A stretch of DNA of 64,000 nt from contig NC_030811.1 in the NCBI RefSeq assembly GCF_001704415.2, positions 60,687,591 to 60,751,590 on the forward strand. The letters are read 5' to 3'. The translations under genes were made by a program, and so were the position numbers. The notes under the pieces were generated by a model, which was not told where the DNA came from, did no database searches, and worked only from the letters and a program-made list of their open reading frames with translations. The stretch comes from Capra hircus (Eukaryota > Chordata > Mammalia > Artiodactyla > Bovidae). Position 1 is the stretch's first letter. Every line of letters begins with the position of its first letter. This document shows, piece by piece, positions 22,980 through 34,060 of the stretch.

Positions 22980-24100
22980 GAGAGTTAAGATGAGAACGTG
23001 CTGGAATTTTGAGGTGAAAGAAGATGTAATCAAGTGCAGTAGACAAATGCAGTCTATTCACTGGACAGCACTAAAGATCTTTGCAATTAGTGATCATGAT
23101 TTAAAGATACAGCAAATTGTTTTTCTCCAGCCCCTCAGCTTCATGGGTATCAGGACAGAGCAGGTAGTCAGTTGGTTTTAATTATGATTAAAATTTGCCA
23201 AGTGAGATCTATGAGATAAGAAGACAAGAGAGTTGAGGGGGAAAAGGGAGTTGAGGTTTTGTGCAAAAGAGGAATAATGGATTGTGGATTCTAAACTACA
23301 CAAGAAGAATATTATCTACATGAACAGGATGCGGGGAAAAAGTCTTTGTTGGGAATGGGATATTAGAAGAAAGAGGTAGAAGGGCAAGAGGTGGTGGTGG
23401 GAGAGCAGGGTGCCTGCAGTTGAACTTATAAGGGAATTGCTATTATTGGTAACGGGAAGGTAAATGGGTTAAGCGGCAGACAAGATCATTGGAGATGAGC
23501 TCAAATGGACTGGAAGGATCACCAGGGGAGATATTGAAATCACCAAGAATAATGACAAGTAGAGGTCTGGAACTGACAGTGAGTTAGGAGCTTAAGTCTT
23601 CAAGGAATGGGGAAGGACCTGGGTCTGTACATAATTGCAACAAGGAGGGGTTGCTGCAACAAGGGTTGATACTCTGATGAGTTGAAGGGAAGCCACAGCT
23701 TGGGGGAGGGCCAGGTCGAGTTGAGTGTATTAGTGATACAAGGGATTTTGCTGGTGATTGATTAGGGGTTCCTGGGGAATTTGGGGATAGGTTGGAGAGG
23801 TTTCTAAAAGGATAAGTCTACAACTATCTGAGAAGAGCTGAAGGCATTTCTATGGAAGGAGTGGGGATAGGCTTTTTGAGGTGATCAACAAATCAGAAAT
23901 GGAGGCTGTCTGAGTTACAAGGCATTGAGACAGTCATAGTTGGTGTAGTGAGGGATCAGAGTTGGTTATTACTCATAGCACATCAATTTGGACACCTTTC
24001 TCTTCATGTCAAGGATAGTATGGAAGTGGAAGAAGAGGGGTTTTATCTAGTTCTTATAGAGCTCCAGGCCATGGAATTACGGTGGTGTGGTGTGTGTGGC
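22980..24100. other. Purine-rich stretch, unclassified
   Basis: Plus strand is strikingly rich in A and G (for example 23210-23480 and 23800-23930) with few C and T. It carries no open frame of note. It may be the decayed interior of an old LTR element or other dispersed repeat, but I cannot name a family. Confidence 0.4.
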
Positions 24101-25309
24101 TGAAGTAATATCTAATGTTAGAATCATCTCGCATAATCAGTTAACCAAGGCTGTGTTTTCAGGGTCTCTAGGTTTAAAACATGGAGCTCTTTTTCCCCTC
24201 ATCATAATGCTTTTTTTTTTTTTTTCTGATTATGTCATAAAACCCATAGGTCAGTAGCCATGGCAATTGAGTTTAAAAAAAGAAAAGCAACAGAAAACAA
24301 GTATTGAGAGCATGCATACAAGACAGACTTATAGGACTAGTTTATCTAATTTAACTGTTAATCTATCCAGTCTTTATTTACTGTGTGGGAATATGGTGGG
24401 GTATGATGCTGTTAGAACTCAAATTTCCTAGAAGATAGAAAATGTACCTAAAATATTTAATATGAACAGAACAAATTAGGGCCATCTATCCCCTTCTTTC
24501 TGTTTCTGTAATCTGGTGAGTTGTCTTTTTTTTTTTTTTTTTTTTTAAGATAGTCTTCATGGGGTTTTTCATAAGATCTGCAGAATAATAGGCTTGAAGA
24601 AGATTAATTTTACATATTTCATGTTGCAAAATCCTCTTTCTCCCAATTCGGAGATACAAAAAATTGATAAGGTCAATTGGCTGTTTTACAAAAGAAATTT
24701 CCCTTATTTTGTTTAACAAATAGAGCATAAATATACTTTATTTTTACAAAGTACACTTTTACAGTTACTTTACTTACAATGGTTAATTTTATCATAGAAT
24801 TTAAACTTTTTTGCCAACTTTAATTTATGATGTTAAAGTGTTACATTTGAGTACTTTGCTTAATTGGCTTCCAGAGAATGACAGACGGGCATGGCTTACG
24901 TTAATCAGTTCTGAATCTCTATGGCAAATTTTCTTTTACCTTATTAATTTTATGCTTAGGGGCTGTCAGGAAATAGTATAAAGCCCTTTGGGAATCCCAC
25001 ATTTTAGAGAAGCAAAGTGTGGAAAGATAATAAACTATAGCTCCTTGACACTTATGCTCCTCTACGTTGAAATTCTTGAATAATTATACCTTTACTGGTG
25101 GAGAAGCATCACTCTACTGTATCCAAAAATGAAATATATTTCAGGTCATCAACAACCATCCTTTAGTTTGGAGTCTTGGGATGGTGGTTGCAAACACCTC
25201 ATTCATCTGTTCCTTTGTTTTTCCTGAGGGAAACCACATCAGATTTTGATTTGTTCTAGGCATTCAATGGAGACAAAAGTGACCACTAGCAAGAGAGTAG
25301 AACTAACTG
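24101..25309. other. No gene recognised
   Basis: AT-rich DNA with T-runs at about 24210-24226 and 24523-24547. The 80-codon minus frame 24486-24728 includes a poly-Lys run from the T tract and is not a gene. Confidence 0.45.
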
Positions 25310-25385
25310 TCTTAGTCCATTTAGGCTGCTATACCCAAATACTACAGACTAGGTAGTTTGTAAACAATAAAAATTTATTTACATG
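25310..25385 (-). mobile_element. MaLR LTR fragment
   Basis: ctgtcttagtccatttaggctgctatacccaaatactacagactaggtagtttgtaaacaataaaaatttattt is the reverse complement of a MaLR LTR 3' end (compare the sense copy ending at 1868). Truncated where the L1 3' UTR begins. Confidence 0.75.
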
Positions 25386-25945
25386 AGGAATATTTTTAAA
25401 AAAAGAATTGAACTCATAGAAACGTAGAATGGTGGCGGTCAGTGGGCAGGGGTGAGGGAAAGAGAAAAGTTGGTAAAACGGTACAATTTTTCAGTTAGAA
25501 GAGAAATAAGATCTGAGAATCGAATATATAACTGTGACTATTGCTGAGAATACTGTACTGTACGGTTCCCTGGTGGCTTAGTGGTAAAGGGCCTGCCTGC
25601 CAATGCAGGAGATGTCGGTTTGGTCCCTCATCTGGAAAGATCTCCTGGAGAAGAAAATGGCAACCCACTCTAGTATTCTCGCCTCAGAAATCCCATGGAC
25701 AGAGAAGCCTGGTGGGCTACAGTCCGTGGGATTGCAAAAGAGTTAGATATGACTTAGAAACTAAACAACTGTATTGTATAATTGAAATGTGATAAGAGTG
25801 GAACTTGTGTTCTCACACACACACTAAAGATATGTGGGGTGATGGATTAAATTCAATGGTGAGGATAATTTTACAAGGTGTATGTATCAAAGCACCATCA
25901 TTATACACTTTAAATGTATTATAGTTTTGTCAATTACACCTCAGT
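25386..25945 (+). mobile_element. L1 3'-UTR relic (split by SINE)
   Basis: Begins catagaaacgtagaatggtggcggtcagtgggcagg, continues through tctgagaatcgaatatataactgtgac, the SINE, tgaaatgtgataagagtgg, gtgatggattaaattcaatgg and ends in gtcaattacacctcagtaaag. This is the ordered 3' UTR of an older L1; the end overlaps in type with 10290-10650. Confidence 0.8.
25564..25767 (+). mobile_element. Bov-tA SINE with TSD
   Basis: Flanked by actgtactgtac (25552-25563) and actgtattgtat (25768-25779), a 12-bp TSD with two mismatches. The element is nearly full length, from ggttccctggtggcttag to gacttagaaactaaaca. Confidence 0.93.
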
Positions 25946-26109
25946 AAAGAAGAAAAAAGTGAAAAACGTATTGATAGTGGTGATGACTATACTACTATCA
26001 TTCAGTTCTGAATATAAAAATCTAATTGTGCACTTTAAAACGGTGAACTTTATGGCACGCAAATTATATTTCAGGTAAAAAATTTACAGATGAAACAAAT
26101 ATTTATATT
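25946..26109 (+). mobile_element. Possible second L1 tail
   Basis: tctaattgtgcactttaaaacggtgaactttatggcacgcaaattatatttcag resembles another L1-type 3' terminus ending in a short A-rich run. Short and diverged. Confidence 0.4.
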
Positions 26110-26205
26110 TGCTTTATTCAAGGCATTGATGGTGCTGGGGATTCATTAGTGAATGAATAAAGAGAGTGGAGCTTGATTCTAATGCGAGAAATTCTGGTGG
26201 ACTTC
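26110..26205 (-). mobile_element. L2 LINE relic
   Basis: caaggcattgatggtgctggggattcattagtgaatgaataaagagagtggagcttgattct matches the reverse complement of the L2 3' terminal region (the part just before its tail). Confidence 0.6.
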
Positions 26206-26963
26206 ATAGTTCAAAGTGTCAGCAAGCGGTGGGGTGGGGTGAGTGTGGGGTGAGTGGAATGGGTTGCTATTTCCTTCTCCAGGGGGACACGGGTAGGGGA
26301 GATGAAAAAGACCTAACAAAATTGTGGGTGGGGGGAGAGGAATCAGGAGAGGAAAATGGAGCTAAAAAACTGGTAAAAAGGATTTTTTCTTGGGAGAAAA
26401 TACTTTTTTTTTTTCTAAAACAGAAAAAACAACAAACAAACAAAAAAGCAAAATATAGGCTTAGCGTTTATAAAATTTTTAGGTAAAAGTACAAGAACTT
26501 CTTGGTGTTTCTGTTGGGTGGTGTTATATCTGTAAAGAGTGGTGGAATTTAATTCTTATATTGAATTACCTTTTGTGCAAATAGGAGAAGATATCCGTTT
26601 TATAGTCACAGGACTTTAGCACACTTCACCCTTCTAGAGTCTAGGCATTTAGCGCTCCTTGTCACAGGTGGAAATTTCTACCTGGGTAGCTGTCATAGGA
26701 CAAGTCTATCCTTACCACCACAGCAACTGACACACAATTTCCAGCCTGCTATTTGGTCTTATTTTTAAGTTGTAAAAATATGTTGTAAATTTCTGCAGAA
26801 ATGACCTCTGCATTTTCAAGTGCCCTGTGTCCATGCTTTCATAATAGCTCAATAAATATTTGATGCATGATCAGTTTGTTAACAGCTACTTCATTTCCAG
26901 AAGAATGAATGTGAGTTGCCAGGGTATGTATTCTACCTAGTACTTCAGTTAGTAGGGGGATAA
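26206..26963. other. No gene recognised; G-rich patch
   Basis: A G-rich patch on the plus strand (26231-26263: gggg, gggg, gggg, ggg with a final 10-base spacer) and another near 26322-26340 could form loose G4 structures. The 106-codon frame 26166-26486 runs through this and an A-rich tract and is not convincing. Confidence 0.45.
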
Positions 26964-27189
26964 GAGTTGACTCATTGGAAAAGACTCTGATGCTGGGAGG
27001 GATTGGGGGCAGGAGGAGAAGGGGACGACTGAGGATGAGATGGCTGGATGGCATCACTGACTCGATGGACGTGAGTCTGAGTGAACTCCAGGTGTTGGTG
27101 ATGGACAGGGAGGCCTGGCGTGCTGCGATTCATGGCGTTGCAAAGAGTCGAACTCGACTGAGAGATTGAATTGAACTGAACTGAACTGA
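26964..27189 (+). mobile_element. BovB/Bov-A 3' end, severely 5'-truncated
   Basis: Starts at gagttgactcattggaaaag and ends in gaattgaactgaactgaactgaa. Carries the variants cgtgagtctgagtgaactcc and gattgggggcaggaggagaagg, the same type as copy 6836-8933. Confidence 0.93.
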
Positions 27190-27681
27190 AGGCAGAGTAT
27201 TGTACCTTTTATTTAAGCTTATAGTTACACAGTGCAACCTTGTGATTAAGTGAGGGAGGTAGGTTGGAAGGGAGGCTCCTGGGTGGAAATATCCTAAAAA
27301 TCCACAAGAGGGAGATATATTGCCATTGAAGTAGAGTGTAGCTAATGAGATACCAATCCTTAACTTTTCAGAGCACAATATTTTACGATATTTCCCTAGT
27401 TGAAAATAGGAAAAGGGTAGGCTTTCTCAAGTTTGGCTTTTCAGTTTTCTTCTGGGATGGGAGATTAGATTTAGGAATTCTCAGTTATTTGTAGAGTCTT
27501 GGAACACGCATGATATGTCAAGGTTTATGATGCATCAACAGCTTTGATGAGCACATTTAAAGGCTTTAAGGATGTTTTTGACCTGATTGTGGCTCTTTCA
27601 AGGACGGATTGCAAATATGCTTTTTCTCTACTTCCTCTTTTCATTTCTTTGGTGGTGGCAGTGGGGAGTCAGTGCTGGCCG
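27190..27681. other. No gene or repeat recognised
   Basis: Unique-looking sequence between a BovB tail and a CHR-1 SINE. Open frames here are extensions from the flanking repeats. Confidence 0.45.
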
Positions 27682-27693
27682 GATTGGGTTTTA

Positions 27694-28055
27694 TTTATTT
27701 ATTTATTTTTAATAAAAAAAAAAGACTTATTTATTTACTTCCCTATTTATTTACTTTTGGCTGCCCCGGGTCTTCGCTGTTGTGTGTGGGCTTTCTCTAG
27801 CTGCAGCCGGGGACTACTCTCCAGTGGTGGTGCACAGGCATCTCATTGCAGTAGATGCTGTTGTTGCAGAGCGTGGGCCTTAGGCAACAGGCTTAGTAGT
27901 TGTGGCTCCTGGGCTCTCTAGAGTGGGTGCATAGTTGTGGCACGTGGGCTTAGTTGCTCTGCAGCACATGGGATCTTCCTGGATCAGGGATTGATCCTGT
28001 GTCCTCTGCATTGACAGGTGGATTCTTAACCACTAGACCACCAGGGGAGTCCCCA
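27694..28055 (-). mobile_element. CHR-1 SINE with 12-bp TSD
   Basis: Long antisense cetartiodactyl SINE. The A-rich tail appears at the left as (TTTA)n-type sequence; the tRNA head is at the right, ending accactagaccaccaggggagtcccc. Flanked by the perfect repeat gattgggtttta (27682-27693, 28056-28067). The 125-codon frame 27544-27921 is mainly this element. Confidence 0.94.
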
Positions 28056-28067
28056 GATTGGGTTTTA

Positions 28068-28609
28068 CATTCTTACTGAGAAGTGTCCTCATGACTCTCA
28101 CTGTCTCCTTTGGGCAAGATGTGTCAGCAGAATGAATCATCTTGGTTTGCAGTGGCCTTTACCTACCAAGAGGCAGAGCTGAGCTCTAGGTAGCTATAGA
28201 AGAGGAATGAAAGGAAACTTAAATAAACCAGCATATATTTGTACTTTGAAATTCATACTCTTTGCCTGACCTCCACATGTTTATGTGGCCAATGGGGCAG
28301 AAACCCTTTGTTTCAAAAGAAATGCTTGCAACATATTACTAGGTTACTTACAAGTTTTATTTGATTTCTTTTAAGGAAAAAAACATTTTTTTAAATTTTA
28401 AAATGATATGTGCTAATGATACTGTTAGTGTTTGGCTCTCTTGAAGATTCCCTAATTCTTAAACCTATTTCTTCCTTTATTTTCCCATTTCCTTTTATAG
28501 CTTCCTATGCTCAATATTCTTTGAGTGATCTTTTCCTTCCTCCCACATCATTGCTGTCCAGGGTTACGTCTGTGGTCAGTCTCTTTAATGAATGCTCTGT
28601 TGGGTACAG
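28068..28609. other. No gene or repeat recognised
   Basis: AT-rich. The frame 28410-28718 (102 codons) runs into a MIR and has no recognisable domain. Confidence 0.45.
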
Positions 28610-28840
28610 GTGGAGAGCAGAAGCTGGGTTCATATTCCTGCTCCAGCACTGTGTGTGGCCTTGGGCAAGTTGCTTAAATCGTATGAGTCTTGGCTCACAA
28701 ACCACAAAGTGGGGATAATGATAAAATAAACCTCACTGGATTTACGTGAGAATGAGATCAGTCAATACATGTAAAGGGCTTAGAACAGGGTCAGGCACAT
28801 CGGAAACACTCTTTCACGGTTGGCCATTATTATTGCTTTT
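28610..28840 (+). mobile_element. MIR SINE
   Basis: One of the better-preserved MIRs here: ggccttgggcaagttgcttaaatcgtatgag, cacaaagtggggataatgata, gaatgagatcagtcaatacatgtaaagggcttagaacagggtcaggcacat and a TTATTATTG end. Confidence 0.88.
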
Positions 28841-28984
28841 GTTTATTATTGTTTACTGTTAATCTCATCCACCAGAGACTTTCCTTGCAGGAGCTCATAC
28901 ACCCAAAATCTCAAGCATTCCCTTTATATCTTTTATGAGCTCTATACACATTTCCTAGCACTTTCTGGACAGTTTTGCAGGCGC

Positions 28985-29500
28985 TGCCCACAGGGTATCT
29001 CAAACAACATGCTTAGCAGTGAACTCATTATCTGCCACTCACCACTCCCTGCAAACCTGCTTCCTCTATTCCCTCTTTCAGTCAACAGGTCGTTTCTTGT
29101 CTCATACCTGAAGCCATGAAACAATGAGTTATCCTTGCCGTCAATTCTTTACCTCCAACTCATTGGATTACCAAGTTATGTCAATGCCCCTGTTTAAACT
29201 TCATCCACACTCAAGCCCTTTATTACTACAGGGACCTTGAACCTATCTCTTTGCCCTTACTCATACTACTTTGTTCTTTCCACTTCATCCAGAATGGTAT
29301 TTTACAAATAAAAATCTGATCCGTTACCTCCTCAGATTAAAATTTTCCATGTTTTTCCTAGCTTTCAAAGTTATATGTAGTCTGACTCACAAGATCTTTC
29401 ATTCCCTGGCCCTTGCTTGGCTCACTGTGCTGAGCTATTGCTTCTCTTTGTCACTCAGAAAGTGTTTGCATTTTGTCCTGGGAACATAAAGAAGAAACCT
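28985..29500 (+). mobile_element. L2 LINE 3' region
   Basis: Ordered L2 landmarks: ctcaaacaacatgcttagcagtgaactcattatctgcc, caaacctgcttcctctattccctctttcagtcaacagg, gagttatccttgccgtcaattc, aaaaatctgatccgttacctcctcagattaaaattttcc and caagatctttcattccctggcccttgcttgg. Old and non-coding now. Confidence 0.75.
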
Positions 29501-30834
29501 CATTAACCATGCAGCAGAGAAGGATTAGTATCTAAATACCTGTGTTTAATAGAGATCCTAGCATTTAGTAAGTATTAAATATATGTCAATATTTTTTATG
29601 AATAAAATCTGGACTCTATGAATGGGAGTGCTTTCTTGCTCATAACTTTAAAACTGTCCTCAATGTGTTGATTGGAATCAGCATGTTCCTCAGCATAATT
29701 AAAATGTGAGAAATGTTTCTAGCACATCAGTAATATAGACATTTTCAAATAATGTCTAAGGAAATGCAAACTCAAACTTACAAATAGCTGTTTACATAAA
29801 CACCACTCAGAGGTGCATTTTCTCCTTAATGCATGTGTATAGCTTCCATTAACGTCCTTTGCCTGGGTGTTTAGCTTTTAGTTTTATGTTTGTTGTATAA
29901 ATCTGAGACTTGACACTTTAATGGAAAGATCTTGGTTTGTGATGACATCATATCAAATGTAAAATAGAGATGGTTGCATTGTTTGCAAAACTTTCATCTG
30001 AGAATATTTCTCTGTAAACTTGAAGAAAAATTATTTTAAGCCAGTGACAGTCTGCTTCTCAAAGGAACCTCTTCCAGTTCATAGGTCCTGCATGCTGCCT
30101 TCACCCCTCCAAATTGTATTTCCAGATAATTTCTTGTGGGTAGCTATAGAGAAAATGGCTTATTATTGCCCAATTCCACTGAAAAGGCAAAGGGCTCAAC
30201 TGGAGAGAAATGCAAGAATACAGTATGGCTTCTAGAGGAAGGGGCTGATGTGCTGCAGGGAAAGAATGAGGAAGAACCGGTCAGGAGAAGGACTAGACTA
30301 GTTCATTTTATTGTTATTATTGGTGTAATGTTTGGCATATAGTTGGTATTTGAGAAACCAGTTTGGTGAGACTTTGTTTCACATCCTGTAATCTAAACCT
30401 TTTCATACTAACTTCAGGCAAGTTAGAGGTTGGAATGTGACAGAGTTTCCTGGGTTTCCTTATGTTCTGAAATTCTGAAAAATTGGAGGTGGGCATAAAT
30501 CTTGAGGCTTATCTCAATTCTCTTTTAGGCCTCGCTGAGAAAGGATGTGGCTATTGGATCCTGTTTGTCATAAATGGAAGTCTGGAACCCTGCAGTCTCC
30601 CCAAGTTGTCTTCACTCACTTCCCACCCCAGCTATCTATAGTATTTAGCAACTGCCCTGATGATTGATGTGTGGCTTTGACCTTCATGCTGAACTGTGAC
30701 CATGAGTTTTTATTCTAGTACTTTGTTTGCTGGATCAGACAAAGGCTGAGAATTTATTATCTCAGGATAATACCGCTTGAACCTCAGTGGCTACTTCAAG
30801 GATCGTAGAATATTAAGCTGAAATTTAGATCATT
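29501..30834. other. No gene or repeat recognised
   Basis: 1.3 kb of unique-looking sequence. Frames at 30020-30235 and 30136-30342 (about 70 codons) overlap each other and show nothing recognisable. Confidence 0.45.
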
Positions 30835-30925
30835 GTCCCCTTATTAGAGAGGTGGACACAGGCTCACAGATGGGACGTTCCTTGCTCGAGATGCGTTTAG
30901 TGACAGAACTAGTCTGGGAGCTCAT
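30835..30925 (-). mobile_element. MIR SINE relic
   Basis: ccccttattagagaggtggacacaggctcacagatgggacgttccttgctcgagatgcgtttagtgacagaactagtctggg follows the antisense MIR core closely enough to call. Confidence 0.55.
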
Positions 30926-31180
30926 TTACCTAATTTCCAGCACAGACTTTTCCTCCCTTGCTCCATTCCATGTATTTCTCATTCTCTCTTTCTCTCTTTC
31001 TTCCGTTTCTTCTTCCTTTCTCCCTTCTATTTTATTTTTGTCATGTGGGAACACTGTCATAGCATAGAAGACAATATTTTTTTATATCATAAAAGTCCTA
31101 ACAAGCATCTCTTAAATGACCACCTGATATTATTCAAAGCATAAAAAGATGGAGTTTATTTTTTAAGTGTTTTATTCACT

Positions 31181-31394
31181 ATTTCTTGTGTGCTTGGTCG
31201 TGTTCGACTCTTTGCAACCCTTTGGACTGTAGCCCACCAGGCTTCTCTGTTCACGGGATTTTTCAGGCAAGAATACTGGGGTCGGTAGCCATTTCCTCTT
31301 CCAGGGGATCTTCCTGCCCCAGGGATTGAACCTGGGTCTTCTGTGTCTCCCACATTGCAGGTGGATTCTTTACCACTCAGCCACCGGGGAAGCC
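31181..31394 (-). mobile_element. Bov-tA SINE with 10-bp TSD
   Basis: Antisense Bov-tA between two perfect copies of tttattcact (31171-31180, 31395-31404). B-box region reads gggattgaacctgggtc on the plus strand. A TG/CG tract begins two bases after the right TSD. Confidence 0.96.
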
Positions 31395-31403
31395 TTTATT
31401 CAC

Positions 31404-31405
<2 letters not shown>

Positions 31406-31435
<30 letters not shown>

Positions 31436-31451
31436 GCGCGCGTGCATGCGC
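31406..31451. repeat. 46-bp alternating (TG)n(CG)n tract
   Basis: Unbroken purine-pyrimidine alternation from 31406 to 31451: TG dinucleotides, then a CG block (about 31427-31442), then gtgcatgcgc. Such sequence is the classic Z-DNA former, and the CG block is self-complementary. CpGs in an otherwise CpG-poor region suggest the tract is young or unmethylated; that is inference. Confidence 0.95.
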
Positions 31452-31689
31452 CACAGGTTTCTCTTTATCAGAGAACCGAGTCCTGATAGTTTTGCTTTCA
31501 GATTGCTCAGTCAGTGATATTGGTTTGTTCTCCTTTTCGGTTCATTTTTTTGTAGCTGGTGCTCTGGTAAGGGCAACTCATCGTTTTGTTCTTAGTTCAG
31601 CCTGCTCTCTCGTGTCACTTAATATCACTGTGACACTTCTTTCTGCTGACAGTTAGACATTAATGGCAGTAATTACTTTTCTTTTTAAT

Positions 31690-32400
31690 TTAAAAATGTT
31701 CCAAACATACAAGAGATAGTAATAGAAATCCATATTTTCCACCATCCAGATTTAGTTCATATTAACATTTTGCCAAAACTTCTTCAGATACTTTTAATGA
31801 AATACAATATTCCAGATACATCAGAAAGCCCTTTAACCCCCAAATCTTCTCAGGAATAAGTATTGTTAACGTGCACCCACTTCTTTATGTCTCCAAAAAC
31901 ACTGTGTTTTTAAAAATTCACGTGAATGGAATCACTGTGTATGTGCTTTTTTGCAACTTTTCTTTTTTACTCATAATTACTTTCTTTAGATATATTCGTA
32001 TAGATACAGCAGTTTGTTTTTATTGATCCTGTTATGTATATTAATTTATGAAAAACATCATAATTCGCCTATCTTTTCCACTGTTCCTAGATATTAAAAC
32101 TACATTCAATTTTTTCTACTATAAACCATGCTGCAGTGAACATCTTTGCCTATATTTTTTATGGGATCTATGTGGGACAGTCTGTCTGGTATCCACTTAA
32201 GAATGAAAATTTTAACACCCGTGGCAGATTTATGTTGATGCATGGCAAAACCAATATAATATTGTAAAGTAATTAGCCTCCAATTAAAATAAATAAATTT
32301 ATATTAAAAAAAGAGAATGAAAATTTTGGTTTATAGCTTATATCTAATTTTGCTAAATGTGCTGAATTATTCCCCCAAGTGGCTTTCCAGCGGTCACTCT
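31690..32400 (-). mobile_element. Antisense L1M relic, part 1
   Basis: Reverse-complement L1 3' region: tcatattaacattttgcc, atacatcagaaagccctttaacccccaaatc, gaatggaatcactgtgtatgtgc and ctataaaccatgctgcagtgaacatctttgcc. Interrupted at 32214-32313 by a short ruminant L1 tail and ending near 32400. Confidence 0.7.
32214..32313 (+). mobile_element. Ruminant L1 3' end (100 bp) with 14-bp TSD
   Basis: Severely 5'-truncated insertion: ttgatgcatggcaaaaccaatataatattg through ccaattaaaataaataaa, the terminal sequence of artiodactyl L1. Flanked by perfect copies of agaatgaaaatttt (32200-32213 and 32314-32327). The target starts tt/aagaatg, consistent with L1 endonuclease preference. Confidence 0.9.
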
Positions 32401-32700
32401 TCCCAGCAGTCCATAAAAGTTCACGTTTCCCTGCATCCTCTGTTGCAGTAACTGAATACTGTTCTCCGATAACTTTCTGCTCTCTGCCTTCTAAGGCATA
32501 TGGTGGCCTCATACTCTCCCACACCCTTTGAAGTTAGGCAGAGCCAGGAGATTGTTTCAGGCAATGAAATGTGAGCAGAGCCATAAGGGCCAGTGAGGCA
32601 TCCATCACATTCTCTGGACTCTGCCTCAGTGAACTCTAATGATCCACATGGTGAGGACTTACTGGGTTGCAGTGAGGATGATATGGAATATAAAGCCTCC
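32401..32700 (+). mobile_element. Unclassified ancient dispersed repeat
   Basis: tgaagttaggcagagccaggagattgtttcaggcaatgaaatgtgagcagagcc resembles sequences at 47740-47790 and 48630-48685 in this window (variants of 'ccaatgaaatgtgagcagaagtg'). It is therefore likely a member of one old interspersed family, which I cannot name with confidence. Confidence 0.4.
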
Positions 32701-32764
32701 AGCTGACTGAACAGTAAATGTTAACTATGAATTATAAACAAATCATTGATGTTTTATATCAGAG

Positions 32765-32885
32765 ATTGGAAAACCATATACTGTTGGCCAAGTCTGATCC
32801 ACTGCCCATTTCCATAAAGTTTTATTGGAACACAGTCGTGCCCCTGTATGTATGCCTCATCTAGACAGAGTTGAGGAGTTTAGAC
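32765..32885. mobile_element. Possible hAT-type DNA transposon relic
   Basis: tgttggccaagtctgatccactgcccatttccataaagttttattggaacacag matches a common mammalian non-autonomous element by recall. Family not certain. Confidence 0.45.
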
Positions 32886-32904
32886 AGAAACCAGATGAAA
32901 TTAA

Positions 32905-34060
32905 AACATAAAATTCAATAATTTTTATTAGCTATATAGAGTTTGTAATCATCACTAAAATCCAGTTTAAAGCAATTTCATCACCTCCAAAATTCTCTTG
33001 TGCCCAGTTGTAATCAGTCCTTAACTCCCATTCCTAGACCCAGACAACCACTAGACTGCTTTCTGTCTGTATGACTTTTTCATTTCTGGACATTTTGTAC
33101 TTTTGGAATCATGCAAGTCTAAGTGGAATCATGTAATCTTTTGCATTTGTCTTGTTGCACTTAGCATAATGTTTTTGAGATTCATCCTTGTTTTAGAATA
33201 AATCAATGGATTTGTTCCTCTTCGTTGCTAAATAGTATTCCATTATATGGTAATTTTACATTTTGTTTATCCATCCACAAGCTGATGGAAATTTGATTTG
33301 TTTCTACTTTGGCTATTATCAGTGTTGTTATAAACATTCATGCATATGTCTTTATATGGACATATGTTTTAAATGGGTGAATTTCTGGGAGTGGAATTCC
33401 TGCATAAGATGGCAAGTTTATATTTCACTCTTAAAAGAAACTGCTAAACTGTTTTCCAAAATTCCTGTGCCATTTCACATTCCCACCAACCACGTATGAG
33501 AATTCCAGTTTTTCCACATCCTCACCAACATTTGATGTTATCTGTCCTTTTGATTACAGCCATTCTTGTGGGTGCACAATAGTATCTCATTGTGATTTTA
33601 ATTTTCATTTCACTAATTACTAATGATGTTGAGCAATTTTTCATGTGACTATTAACCATTCATGTTATTTTATTTATGAAATACCTATTCAAATATTTTG
33701 TCATTTTAAAATTAGGTTGTTTTTCCTTATTATTTAATTAAAAGATCTTTATGTATATTCTGAGTACAAGTCATTTACTAGATGTATGATTTGCAAATAA
33801 TTTCTCCTAGTCTGTCTCTTCATTTTTTTAAATAATGTTTTTTGAAATGTGAAAGACTTTAATTTTGATGAAGTCCAGATTATAATTTTTCTCTTTTATA
33901 GATCATGTTTTTGGTGTTGCTTCTAAGAACTATTTGCTCAACTCAAGGTCATGACAAATATCTTCCATATTTTCTTTTAAAAATTGCAAAATTTTAGCTT
34001 TTACATTTAGGTCTATGATACATTTTGAGTTGATGTTTGTATATGGCAACCCTAGTGGCT
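32905..34060 (-). mobile_element. Antisense L1M relic, part 2
   Basis: Long reverse-complement L1 3' region covering the ORF2 end: ttgcacttagcataatgtttttgagattcatcc, ttgctaaatagtattccattatatgg, ccatttcacattcccaccaacc, tctcattgtgattttaattttcatttc and ctatgatacattttgagttgatg, in the order expected for antisense L1. About 1.15 kb without a young insertion. Confidence 0.9.

Noticed and set aside
27544..27921. 125-codon open frame rich in Cys, Ser and Leu
   Set aside because: Most of it is antisense CHR-1 SINE translated; its hydrophobic and Cys-rich look is typical of that repeat.
31326..31656. Frames with Cys-Val and Ala-Arg dipeptide repeats
   Set aside because: They translate the TG/CG tract and the end of an antisense Bov-tA.
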